From positions 1 to 39,209 of the forward strand of contig NZ_BOMQ01000072.1 in the NCBI RefSeq assembly GCF_016862275.1: a DNA stretch of 39,209 nucleotides. The letters run 5' to 3'. This DNA comes from Actinoplanes nipponensis (GTDB taxonomy: Bacteria > Actinomycetota > Actinomycetes > Mycobacteriales > Micromonosporaceae). Position numbers and translations under genes: made by a program. The notes beneath the pieces were generated by a model, which was not told the origin of the DNA, ran no database searches, and saw nothing but the letters and a program-made list of their open reading frames with translations. This document shows, one piece after another, positions 23,910 to 33,366 of this stretch. Each line of letters begins with the position of its first letter. Positions within the stretch are counted from its first letter, which is position 1.

Positions 23910-24992
23910 ATGCTGAGCCACGTGACCTCTCCCGCGGACCGGCCGGACGGCCTGCACCACCACGGTGACGCGGAGGTCGGCGACGGGCTGGTCGACCTGG
24001 CCGTCAACGTGCGGCGTCAGCCGATGCCGGACTGGCTGGCCGGACCGATCCGCGCCGCCCTGACGGAGCTGGCGGCGTACCCCCGGGACCGCGAGGCGAC
24101 CGCCGCCGTCGCGGCCCGGCACGGCCGCGACCCGGCGGAGGTCCTGCTCACCGCCGGCGCCGCCCAGGCCTTCGTGCTGATCGCCCAGGCGCTGCGGGAC
24201 GTGCGCCGCCCGGTGGTGGTGCACCCGCAGTTCACCGAGCCGGAGGCCGCGCTGCGCCACGCCGGCCACGCGGTCGAGCGGGTGCTGCTGCGGGAGGCGG
24301 ACGGCTTCCGGCTGGATCCGGCCCTGGTGCCCGCCGACGCGGATCTGGTGTTCGTCGGCAACCCCACCAACCCGACCTCGGTGCTGCACCCCGCCGCCGA
24401 CGTGGCCGCGCTGGCCCGGCCGGGCCGGGTGCTGGTCGTCGACGAGGCGTTCGCCGACACGACCCACCGGCCGGGGACCCGCGGAGAGCCCGAGTCGCTG
24501 GCCGAACGCCGCGACCTGCCCGGGCTGCTCGTGCTGCGCAGCCTGACCAAGACCTGGGGGCTGGCCGGGCTGCGGATCGGCTACGCGCTCGGCCCGGCCG
24601 AGCTGCTGGCCCGGCTGGCCACCGCACAACCGCTCTGGGCGGTGTCCACCCCGGCCCTGGCCGCGGCGTCCGCCTGCGCCGGCCCGGTCGCGGTCGCCGC
24701 CGAACGCGTGATCGCCGCCGAGCTCGCCGCCGAGCGGGCCCACCTGGTGGACGGCCTGGCGGGCGTGCCGGACGTCACTGTCGCCGGGTCGCCGGCCAGT
24801 GCCTTCGTCGCCGTCCGGCTGTCCGGCGCCGGCCAGGTGCGCCTCGAGCTGCGCAGACGCGGGTACGCGGTCCGCCGCGGCGACACCTTTCCGGGGCTGG
24901 GTGCCGATTGGCTCCGGATCGCGGTGCGCGACACTGCCACGACGGACGCGTTTCTTGCGACCCTGACGGATGTGCTGAAGGAGCGACAGTGA
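23910..24992 (+). CDS. cobC: CobC, threonine-phosphate decarboxylase-like PLP enzyme
   Basis: This is a fold-type I PLP enzyme of the histidinol-phosphate aminotransferase family. In cobalamin operons such genes supply (R)-1-amino-2-propanol phosphate for CobD, or act as CobC. The 360-residue product has the N-terminal cue LHHHGDAEVGDGLVDLAVNV, the PNPTNP-type motif as GNPTNPTSVLHP, DEAFADTTHRPG, the PLP lysine in SLTKTWGLAGLRIGY and the late RIAVRD arginine. It starts at ATG 23910, with a possible GTG at 23922. Its stop overlaps the cobT start, so the cobC-cobT-cobA operon is translationally coupled. Confidence 0.9.
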   Translation: MLSHVTSPADRPDGLHHHGDAEVGDGLVDLAVNVRRQPMPDWLAGPIRAALTELAAYPRDREATAAVAARHGRDPAEVLLTAGAAQAFVLIAQALRDVRRPVVVHPQFTEPEAALRHAGHAVERVLLREADGFRLDPALVPADADLVFVGNPTNPTSVLHPAADVAALARPGRVLVVDEAFADTTHRPGTRGEPESLAERRDLPGLLVLRSLTKTWGLAGLRIGYALGPAELLARLATAQPLWAVSTPALAAASACAGPVAVAAERVIAAELAAERAHLVDGLAGVPDVTVAGSPASAFVAVRLSGAGQVRLELRRRGYAVRRGDTFPGLGADWLRIAVRDTATTDAFLATLTDVLKERQ

Positions 24993-26041
24993 CCCTGGAG
25001 ACGACCCTCGCCGCGATCGGTCCCGCCGATGAGCCGGCCATGGCCGCCGCCCGTGACCTCCAGGCCCGGCTGACCAAGCCGGCCGGTTCGCTGGGCGCCC
25101 TGGAGGAGCTGTCCGTACGCCTGGCCGGGCTGGCCGGCGCCTGTCCGCCGCCGCTGCCGGAACCGGCCGCGATCGCGGTGTTCGCCGGGGACCACGGCGT
25201 GCACGCCCAGGGCGTCACGCCGTGGCCGCAGGAGGTCACGGCGCAGATGGTGGCCAACTTCGTGGCCGGCGGCGCGGTCATCAACGCGTTCGCGCGCCAG
25301 GTCGGCGCCTCGCTGATGGTCGTGGACGTCGGTGTCGCGATCCCGCTGCACGGCGGGGACACCCTGCTCGACGCCAACGTCCGCCGGGGCACCCGGGACC
25401 TGGCCGTCGAGCCCGCGATGACCCTCGACGAGGCCCGCGCGGCCCTCGAGGTGGGCGTGTCGGTGGCCGGCGCGCTGGTCGACGGCGGCGCGAAGTGCCT
25501 GCTCACCGGCGACATGGGCATCGCCAACACCACCCCGGCGGCGGCCCTGGTGTCCGCCTTCACCGGCGCGAACGCCGCGGCGGTGACCGGCCGGGGCACC
25601 GGCATCGACGACGAGACCCACGCCCGCAAGGTCGCCGTGGTGGCCGGCGCGCTGGCCCGGCACCGGCCCGACCCGCGGCAGCCGCTGGCCACGCTGGCCG
25701 CGCTCGGCGGTCTCGAGCACGCCGCGCTCGCCGGCTTCATCCTCGGCGCGGCGGCCCGGCGGGTGCCCGTGATCGTCGACGGGGTCATCGCCGGCTCGGC
25801 CGCCGTGGTCGCCGCCGCGTTCGCCCCGGACGCCGTCGCCGCGATGGTCGCCGGGCACCGCTCGGCCGAGCCGGGCGCGGCCGTGGCGCTGGCCCACCTG
25901 GGCCTCACCCCGCTGCTGGACCTGGGTATGCGGCTGGGCGAGGGCACCGGCGCGGCGCTGGCCCTGCCGATCGTGGCCGGCGCGGTCCGGGTCCTGCACG
26001 ACGTGGCCACCTTCGACTCGGCGGGAGTCTCGGAGAAGTGA
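24989..26041 (+). CDS. cobT: Nicotinate-nucleotide-dimethylbenzimidazole phosphoribosyltransferase
   Basis: CobT makes alpha-ribazole phosphate, the lower ligand of cobalamin, from DMB and nicotinate mononucleotide. The 350-residue product has ARDLQARLTKPAGSLGALEELSVRLAG, VFAGDHGVHAQGVTPWPQEVTAQMV, GDMGIANTTPAAALVSAF and the C-terminal catalytic MRLGEGTGAALALPIV (the Glu of EGTGA). The GTG start has AAGGAG five bases upstream and overlaps the cobC stop. The gene in turn overlaps cobA by GTGA. Confidence 0.95.
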   Translation: MTLETTLAAIGPADEPAMAAARDLQARLTKPAGSLGALEELSVRLAGLAGACPPPLPEPAAIAVFAGDHGVHAQGVTPWPQEVTAQMVANFVAGGAVINAFARQVGASLMVVDVGVAIPLHGGDTLLDANVRRGTRDLAVEPAMTLDEARAALEVGVSVAGALVDGGAKCLLTGDMGIANTTPAAALVSAFTGANAAAVTGRGTGIDDETHARKVAVVAGALARHRPDPRQPLATLAALGGLEHAALAGFILGAAARRVPVIVDGVIAGSAAVVAAAFAPDAVAAMVAGHRSAEPGAAVALAHLGLTPLLDLGMRLGEGTGAALALPIVAGAVRVLHDVATFDSAGVSEK

Positions 26042-27258
26042 ACCTCTATCCCCTGGCCCTCAAGCTGGCCGGCCGGCGGGTGCTGGTCGTCGGCGGGGGC
26101 GCGGTGGCCACGCGGCGGATGCCCGCCCTGCTCGCCGCCGGCGCCCGGGTCGACGTCGTGTCGCCCGTGCTGACGCCGGCGCTGCACGCGTACGTGGCCG
26201 CCGGGCGGCTGACCTGGCAGGAGCGGCGGTTCGTCCCGTCCGACGTGGACGGGGCCTGGCTGGTGCAGGTGGCGGTGGACGACCCCACGGCCGCCGCCGA
26301 GGTCAGCGTGGCCGCCGAGGAGCGCCGCGTGTTCTGCGTCCGGGCGGACGACCGGGACGCCGCCACCGCGTGGACCCCGGCCGTGACCCGGCATGACGAG
26401 GTCACCGTCGCGGTCACCGACAGCGGCGACCGCAAGCGGGCCCGCGCGGTACGGGACCAGATCGCCGCCGCGCTGGAGGAGGCCCCGCAGCGCCGGCACG
26501 AACCGTTGCGCGGCCAGGTGGCCCTGGTCGGCAGCGGCCCGGGCGACCCGGAGCTGATCACCGTCAAGGGGCGCCGCCTGCTGGCCCGCGCCGACGTGGT
26601 GGTGGCCGACCGGCTGGTGCCCGGCATGCTGCTCGACGAGCTGCGCCCCGACGTCGAGCTGGTCGACGCGGCCAAGATCCCGTACGGGGCCTCGGTGGCG
26701 CAGGAGGAGATCAACCGGGTCATCGTGGAGCGGGCCCGGGCCGGCGCCTTCGTGGTGCGGCTCAAGGGCGGCGACCCGTTCGTGTTCGGTCGCGGCGGCG
26801 AGGAGGTCGTCGCGTGCGCCGAGGCGGGCGTGCCGGTGCTGGTCGTGCCCGGGGTGACCAGCTCGATCGCCGCTCCCGCGCTGGCCGGCATCCCGGTGAC
26901 CCACCGCGGCGTGGCCCACGAGTTCACCGTCGTCTCCGGGCACGTGCCCCCCGACAGCGTGGAGTCGCTGGTGGACTGGGGCGCGCTGGCCCGGCTGCGC
27001 GGCACTCTGGTGGTGCTGATGGGCCTGAAGAACCTGCCCAGGATCGCCGCCCGGCTCGTCGCCGAGGGCCGGTCCCCGCGGACCCCGGCCGCGGTGGTGC
27101 AGGAGGGCTCCACGGACGCCCAGCGGGTGTTGCGCAGCACGCTGGGGGAGGTGGCCGGCGCCGCCGCCGAGGCCGGGATCAGGCCACCGGCCGTCGTGGT
27201 GGTCGGCGACGTGGTGGCGGTCCTGGATCGGGGGATAGGTCCGGGCGAAGCCGGGTAA
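26038..27258 (+). CDS. cobA: Fused precorrin-2 dehydrogenase and uroporphyrinogen-III methyltransferase
   Basis: The 406-residue protein combines two activities of the CysG type. Residues 1-150 are the NAD-binding precorrin-2 dehydrogenase (LVVGGGAVATRRMPALLAAGARVDVVSP). Residues 160-400 are the SAM-dependent SUMT (LVGSGPGDPELITVKG at 163-178, DRLVPGMLLD, RLKGGDPFVFGRGGEE, GVTSSIAAPALAGIPVTHRG). The middle CysG dimerisation/ferrochelatase segment appears shortened, so the full siroheme step is uncertain. SUMT provides precorrin-2 for cobalamin or siroheme. It is the last gene of the cobC-cobT-cobA operon and starts at the GTG overlapping the cobT stop. Confidence 0.93.
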   Translation: MNLYPLALKLAGRRVLVVGGGAVATRRMPALLAAGARVDVVSPVLTPALHAYVAAGRLTWQERRFVPSDVDGAWLVQVAVDDPTAAAEVSVAAEERRVFCVRADDRDAATAWTPAVTRHDEVTVAVTDSGDRKRARAVRDQIAAALEEAPQRRHEPLRGQVALVGSGPGDPELITVKGRRLLARADVVVADRLVPGMLLDELRPDVELVDAAKIPYGASVAQEEINRVIVERARAGAFVVRLKGGDPFVFGRGGEEVVACAEAGVPVLVVPGVTSSIAAPALAGIPVTHRGVAHEFTVVSGHVPPDSVESLVDWGALARLRGTLVVLMGLKNLPRIAARLVAEGRSPRTPAAVVQEGSTDAQRVLRSTLGEVAGAAAEAGIRPPAVVVVGDVVAVLDRGIGPGEAG

Positions 27259-27262
27259 CGGC

Positions 27263-27643
27263 ATGTCCATGAGTGAGCGACCGCACATGACATTGTCCGG
27301 GATCGTGCTCGACGCCCCGGATGCGCAGGCGCTGGCCGGCTTCTACCACCGGCTGCTCGGGTGGAGCGTGGTCCAGGACGAGCCCGGGTGGGTCAAGCTG
27401 GGAGCGCCCAACGGCGGGCCGGGGCTGTCCTTCCAGTCCGATCCGGCGTACGTGCCGCCGGTCTGGCCGGCCGGTCCCGGCGATCCGCAGATGAAGGTGC
27501 ACCTGGACATCCAGGTCGAGGACCTGGCCGCGGCCGGTGCCCACGCGGAGAAGGCCGGTGCCCGCCAGGCCGACTTCCAGCCGCAGGACGACGTCCGGGT
27601 CTACCTCGACCCGGACGGCCATCCGTTCTGTCTCTTCCTGTAG
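27263..27643 (+). CDS. VOC-superfamily (glyoxalase-like) protein
   Basis: A 126-residue protein with the vicinal-oxygen-chelate fold: LSGIVLDAPDAQALAGFYHRLLGW at the start and VHLDIQVEDLAAAGAHAEKAGA in the second half, ending in VRVYLDPDGHPFCLFL. Such proteins are single-domain members related to glyoxalase I or antibiotic-resistance proteins; substrate is open. It begins five bases after cobA, so it may be read through from the cob operon; ATGs at 27263, 27269 and 27287 are all in frame. Confidence 0.85.
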   Translation: MSMSERPHMTLSGIVLDAPDAQALAGFYHRLLGWSVVQDEPGWVKLGAPNGGPGLSFQSDPAYVPPVWPAGPGDPQMKVHLDIQVEDLAAAGAHAEKAGARQADFQPQDDVRVYLDPDGHPFCLFL

Positions 27644-27690
27644 GGCTCAGCTTCCTGGAGGGCTCAGCCTCCTGTGGGGCTCAGCCCTCG
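27643..27690. repeat. Three 17-bp direct repeats between convergent genes
   Basis: GGGCTCAGC followed by YTCC(T) recurs at 27643, 27660 and 27677, exactly 17 bp apart. They span the end of the VOC gene and the otsA stop. GGAGG-GCTCAG-CCTCC at 27657-27672 could form a small bidirectional terminator. Confidence 0.75.
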
Positions 27691-29099
27691 TCCGGCGCCG
27701 GCGTGGCGTCGGTGTCCGGCACGCCCAGCTCGTTGAGGAACGTGCGGGCCCACTCGGCGACGTCGTGGGTCCGCAGGTGCCGCTGCATGACGCGCATCCG
27801 GCGCTTGAGCTCGGCCGGTTCCGCGCCGACCGCGCGCAGCAGGGCGTCCTTGACCCCGTCGGGGTCGTGCGGGTTGCACAGGAACGCCTGGCGCAGCTCG
27901 GTGGCCGCCCCGGCGAACTCGCTGAGCACCAGCGCCCCGCCGCCGTTGGCCCGGCAGGCGACGTACTCCTTGGCGACCAGGTTCATGCCGTCACGCAGCG
28001 GCGTGACCATCATGACGTCGGCCGCGACGTAGAGCGCGGCCAGCTCCTGCTTGCTGTACGACTGGTGCAGGTAGTGCACCGCGGGCATGCCGACCCGGCC
28101 GAACTCGCCGTTGATCCGGCCCACCTCGCGTTCGACCTTGACCCGCAGCGTCTGGTAGTGCTCGACGCGTTCCCGGCTCGGCGTGGCCACCTGCACCATC
28201 ACCGCCTCCGGCACCTTGAGCTTGCCGTCGGCCAGCAGCTCCCGGAACGCCTTGAGCCGCAGCTCGATGCCCTTGGTGTAGTCGAGCCGGTCGACGCCGA
28301 GGATCACCGTCTCCGGGTCGCCGAGCTCGGCCCGGATCTGCTTGGCCCGGGCCTGGACCGCAGGGTCGGCCGCCATCCGTTCCATGTCCGCGGTGTCGAT
28401 GCTGATCGGGAAGGCGCCGGCCTTGACCTTGCGCCCGTCGACCTGGATCGACTGGCCCTCGTAGCGCAGGCCCAGCAGGTGCCGGGCCAGCCGGACGAAG
28501 TTCTGCGCCGCCAGCCGCTGCTGGAAGCCGACCAGGTCGGCGCCGAGCAGCCCGCGCAGGATCTCGGCGCGGAACGGCATCTGCATGAACAGCTCGATGG
28601 GCGGGAACGGGATGTGCAGGAAGAAGCCGATGCGCAGATCGGGACGCATCTCCCGGAGCATCGCCGGCACCAGCTGGAGCTGGTAGTCCTGCACCCAGAC
28701 CGTCGCGCCCTGCTCGGCCACGTCCGCCGCGGCCTGGGCGAAGCGCTGGTTGACCAGCCGGTAGGCCTCGCGCCAGCGCCGTTTGTAGACCGGCGTCTCG
28801 ACGGCGTCGTGGTAGAGCGGCCAGATGGTCGCGTTGGACTGGCCCTCGTAGTAGCGCTCGAGCTCCTCGGCGCTCAGCGGCACCGGGTGGATCTTGATGC
28901 CCTCGAGTTCGAACGGCTCGGGCGCTTCGCCGTCCCCGCCGGCCCACCCGATCCAGGTGCCCCGCTGCTGGGCGAGCACCGGATGCAGGGCGGTGACGAG
29001 TCCGCCCGGGCTCGGGCGCCATTGCCGCTCGCCGTCGACCATGACTTCGTCGACGGGCAGGCGGTTGGCGACTACGACGAAGGAACTTCGTTCGGCCAC
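27681..29099 (-). CDS. otsA: Trehalose-6-phosphate synthase
   Basis: OtsA (GT20) joins UDP/GDP-glucose and glucose-6-phosphate to trehalose-6-phosphate, an osmolyte route. The 472-residue protein has VVANRLPV near the N-terminus, SPGGLVTALHPVL, WVQDYQLQLVPAMLRE, FFLHIPFPP, GVDRLDYTKGIELRLKAF, RDGMNLVAKEYVA and LSEFAGAATEL in family order; length is normal. No OtsB phosphatase is adjacent. It starts at GTG 29099, divergent from the membrane-anchored protein. Confidence 0.95.
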   Translation of the reverse strand: MAERSSFVVVANRLPVDEVMVDGERQWRPSPGGLVTALHPVLAQQRGTWIGWAGGDGEAPEPFELEGIKIHPVPLSAEELERYYEGQSNATIWPLYHDAVETPVYKRRWREAYRLVNQRFAQAAADVAEQGATVWVQDYQLQLVPAMLREMRPDLRIGFFLHIPFPPIELFMQMPFRAEILRGLLGADLVGFQQRLAAQNFVRLARHLLGLRYEGQSIQVDGRKVKAGAFPISIDTADMERMAADPAVQARAKQIRAELGDPETVILGVDRLDYTKGIELRLKAFRELLADGKLKVPEAVMVQVATPSRERVEHYQTLRVKVEREVGRINGEFGRVGMPAVHYLHQSYSKQELAALYVAADVMMVTPLRDGMNLVAKEYVACRANGGGALVLSEFAGAATELRQAFLCNPHDPDGVKDALLRAVGAEPAELKRRMRVMQRHLRTHDVAEWARTFLNELGVPDTDATPAPDEG

Positions 29100-29228
29100 G
29101 CTGAGTGCACCTCCGGGTCGTTCGGGGTTCCCGTCCCCGAGCCTACTGTGCGTAGCCGCTCGGGGCTTGCCCTGCTATGGTCCGGCCGCGCGGCACCGTC
29201 TCTGGCGGGAAGGTGCCATCCTGGGCCG

Positions 29229-29747
29229 GTGAGCCAGTCCGTTGATCTTCCCCCGCCACGCCGGCCACTGTTCTTTCCTGTGGTCATTGCCACCGTGCTG
29301 CTGAGCATCATCGGGATGTCCGCCGGTCTGGTGCTGGGCTCCCGTCACGAGGCGCCGCAGCGCACGGGAGAACAGACGAGCTACGTACCCACCGAACCGA
29401 CGGTCTCACCTGTCCGTTGTCCCCCGGAGATGCACGACACCGCCCGCCGGGTCCTGGGCCACGCCGTCGAGCTGCGTCAGGTGCTGCGGGTGCGGGTCGA
29501 GCAGACCGGCACCTCGGTATGGATCTGCGCCGACGAGGGCGGCAGCCTGTATTACCAGGCCAACCGGGGTGGGGAGGAGAAGAAGTGGATCGAGGGCGAG
29601 ACCGCGCTGTTCCTGGACGGGGTGGTCGAGCGGGACGGCGGCTACTTCGCCAAGGCCCACGACGGGAACACCTTCTTCGTCACCGAGAGCCGGCTGGAGG
29701 TCGTCCGGAAGGGCCAGATGACGCCCTACGACGTGGCGCCCGAGTGA
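29229..29747 (+). CDS. Membrane-anchored extracytoplasmic protein of unknown function
   Basis: The 172-residue product has a Pro-rich start, one N-terminal helix (FFPVVIATVLLSIIGMSAGLVLGS, about residues 14-38) and a soluble outer domain. Two cysteines (SPVRCPPE and SVWICADEGG) could form a disulfide. Motifs such as SLYYQANRGGEEKKWIEG and GYFAKAHDGNTFFVTESRLEVV do not point to a known family. The GTG at 29229 is the only start that leaves the helix intact; its ribosome site is weak. It is followed by ettA on the same strand with 119 bp between. Confidence 0.75.
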   Translation: MSQSVDLPPPRRPLFFPVVIATVLLSIIGMSAGLVLGSRHEAPQRTGEQTSYVPTEPTVSPVRCPPEMHDTARRVLGHAVELRQVLRVRVEQTGTSVWICADEGGSLYYQANRGGEEKKWIEGETALFLDGVVERDGGYFAKAHDGNTFFVTESRLEVVRKGQMTPYDVAPE

Positions 29748-29824
29748 AGTGAGCGGGGAATCCGGGCGGCCGGACCGGGGTTGTTGTAGGTGGCCGGTGG
29801 GGACCTGGAAAGATTGTCCTCTCG

Positions 29825-29839
29825 TTCCGGCAACCGGAA
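29825..29839 (+). promoter_or_regulatory. Inverted repeat in the ettA 5' region
   Basis: TTCCGG-CAA-CCGGAA is a perfect 6-bp inverted repeat 28 bases before the ettA start. It may form a small hairpin in the mRNA or bind a dimeric regulator. Confidence 0.3.
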
Positions 29840-29866
29840 ATCACGATCTCGGAGGTAGGCCGCACC

Positions 29867-31543
<1,677 letters not shown>

Positions 31544-31551
31544 CGATCAGT

Positions 31552-31959
31552 GTGACTGACCGCTTTGTTTACGACGCGGCCGTGCGCTGGTCCGACATGG
31601 ACGCGTACGGCCACGTCAACAACGCGCGCTTCCTCACCCTGTACGAGGAGGCGCGCGTGGCCATGTTCTTCCTCGGCGCCCGGGCCCAGGGCCTGACGTC
31701 GTTCGAGGACGGCATCGTCATCTCCCGGCACGAGATCGACTACCTGCGCCCGGTGGACTACGGCGAGGACGTCCGCATCGAGCTGTGGATCTCGGAGTTG
31801 CGGGCGGCCAGCTTCACCGTCGCGTACGAGCTGTTCGACGACGGCGTGCTGGCCAGCCGGGCCCGCTCGGTCTGCGTGCCGTTCAACCTGGCCGAGCAGT
31901 TCCCGCGCCGGCTGACCGCCGCGGAGCGGGACTTCCTGAAGCCGTACCAGGAGAGTTGA
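31552..31959 (+). CDS. Hotdog-fold acyl-CoA thioesterase
   Basis: A 135-residue 4HBT/YbgC-type thioesterase with the signature RWSDMDAYGHVNNARFLTLYEEAR (the catalytic Asp is in SDMDAYGHVNN) and HEIDYLRPVDYGEDVRIELWI. It hydrolyses acyl-CoA thioesters in the cytosol; chain length is unknown. The GTG at 31552 is eight bases after the ettA stop. The next gene begins three bases after its stop, with GGAGAG within its own end. Confidence 0.9.
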   Translation: MTDRFVYDAAVRWSDMDAYGHVNNARFLTLYEEARVAMFFLGARAQGLTSFEDGIVISRHEIDYLRPVDYGEDVRIELWISELRAASFTVAYELFDDGVLASRARSVCVPFNLAEQFPRRLTAAERDFLKPYQES

Positions 31960-31961
31960 CG

Positions 31962-32621
31962 ATGACCGCGCACGGCATCGCCGGCGTCGCGGACGCGGGC
32001 GCCTTCCTGGCCCGGCTGACCCGCCTCGACCGCTCGGTCCTGGTCCGGTTGCGCTCGGCGGGGGAGCACACCGCGCTCTGGGCCGTGCTGCCCTGGGGCG
32101 TGCTCGTCACCCGCAAGGTGGCCGGGCCCGGGCCGGGCGACGCGACCGTGGCCGCCGCCGACCTGCTCGGCGCGCTGGCCGGGCAGAGCGCGGAGCTGCC
32201 CGGGCGGCGGGACGCCGACTGGCGCTGGCCGCTGCCGCCCGGCCGGGCGACGGCCGTCGAGGCGGTGGCCGCGTCCGAGCTGAGCCGGCTGGCCGAGGCG
32301 GCGGCGGGCACGCTGCGCGAGGTGACCGCGGGCGGCCTGGCCGGTCGCGCGGTGGGTCAGCGCGCCGTGCGCGACGCGCTGCTCGATCACGTGGCGCTGG
32401 TCGTCACCCCGGAGGCGGGCGAGCCGGTCGAGGTCTCGCAGCGGCTCGTCCAGGCGGTGTACCGGATGGGTTTCCTCGGTCCGGCCGCCGCGGGGGCGCC
32501 GGCCACCCGCGTGTGCGTGGCGGGACGCTGGGTGGGACTTTCGGCACCATATGGAGTCGCTTGGCTACAGCCGGTCCAAGTATTGACCGTCATGCCTATA
32601 GGGGCTCACCCGAAAGGGTGA
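31962..32621 (+). CDS. Conserved-looking hypothetical protein
   Basis: I do not recognise a domain. The 219-residue, Ala/Leu/Arg-rich protein starts MTAHGIAGVADAGAFLARLTRLDRSVLVRLR, contains ALWAVLPWGVLVTRKV and VAASELSRLAEAAAGTLREV, and ends WLQPVQVLTVMP. It has no signal peptide or membrane helix that I can see. It is in the ettA-thioesterase transcript and has a good ribosome site (GGAGAG six bases before the ATG). Confidence 0.75.
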   Translation: MTAHGIAGVADAGAFLARLTRLDRSVLVRLRSAGEHTALWAVLPWGVLVTRKVAGPGPGDATVAAADLLGALAGQSAELPGRRDADWRWPLPPGRATAVEAVAASELSRLAEAAAGTLREVTAGGLAGRAVGQRAVRDALLDHVALVVTPEAGEPVEVSQRLVQAVYRMGFLGPAAAGAPATRVCVAGRWVGLSAPYGVAWLQPVQVLTVMPIGAHPKG

Positions 32622-32749
32622 TGCTGCATCGGTCGTCCGGTCGCGCCCTCCGTTTGAGGGGATGACCTCCGCGACCTGTACGGGTACCGTCGCCCCGAGG
32701 TCCAGCGCTACGTCCGGCGCGGGCCTGCTGGGGAGTGAGGTGCACAACG

Positions 32750-33334
32750 ATGCCGTGGTGGTCATGGCGTCCCGGGTCGGCCGGAGGCGACGAGCCCGAG
32801 ACCGGCGGCGAGGTGGCGCTGCAGAGCAGCGTTCGCGTCGGAGTGCCGGCGCAGCGTGAGCCGGAACATTCCACGATGTCCTCCGCCGATCTGTCCGCGA
32901 TCGACGAGCCCGACCAGGTCTCCCCGGTCGACCTCACGCGGATCGGCAAGGCCCTCGACCTGCTCGACATCCGGTTCCTGGCCGACGGCGGCGGCAGCCT
33001 GCTGGCCATGTGGGAACGGCACGCGGTGCTGTTCACCCTGGAGGGGCCGGACGACGAGATACTGGTGATGCGGGCCCGGCCACACGCGACCGTGCCGCCC
33101 GACTGGGCCGACCGGGCGTACAGGGTGGTCAACGAGTGGAACCACACCCGCCGCTTCTGCAAGGCGTACGTCGGCGACCCCACTGAGCGCGGCCAGCTGC
33201 CCATCTACGCGGAGCTCCAGGTGCCGCTCGCCTCCGGCGCCCACGACGCCCTGCTGGTGGAGATGCTCGACTGCGGCGCCGCCGTGGCCACCTCGTTCGT
33301 CGACTGGCTGCACGACGAGGGCGCGCTGCTCTGA
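32750..33334 (+). CDS. YbjN-domain protein
   Basis: The 194-residue protein has a YbjN/CesT-chaperone-like domain from about residue 60 on: LTRIGKALDLLDIRFLADGGGSLLAMWERH, then AYRVVNEWNHTRRFCKAYV and LLVEMLDCGAAVATSFVDWLHD. In enterobacteria YbjN is a stress-linked regulator; in actinobacteria its role is unknown. The N-terminus starts MPWWSWRPGSAGGDEPETG at ATG 32750, with GGGAGTGAGG upstream; a GTG at 32735 is in frame but overlaps that site. It is convergent with the propeller gene. Confidence 0.83.
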   Translation: MPWWSWRPGSAGGDEPETGGEVALQSSVRVGVPAQREPEHSTMSSADLSAIDEPDQVSPVDLTRIGKALDLLDIRFLADGGGSLLAMWERHAVLFTLEGPDDEILVMRARPHATVPPDWADRAYRVVNEWNHTRRFCKAYVGDPTERGQLPIYAELQVPLASGAHDALLVEMLDCGAAVATSFVDWLHDEGALL

Positions 33335-33341
33335 AGCCCCG

Positions 33342-33366
33342 CCGGCGGGCCCGCTCAGCCCGCCGG
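33342..33366. terminator. Bidirectional hairpin between convergent genes
   Basis: CCGGCGGGC (33342-33350) and GCCCGCCGG (33358-33366) form a perfect 9-bp stem with a 7-nt loop. The propeller gene's stop codon lies in the loop, so the hairpin may serve both converging transcripts. Confidence 0.5.
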
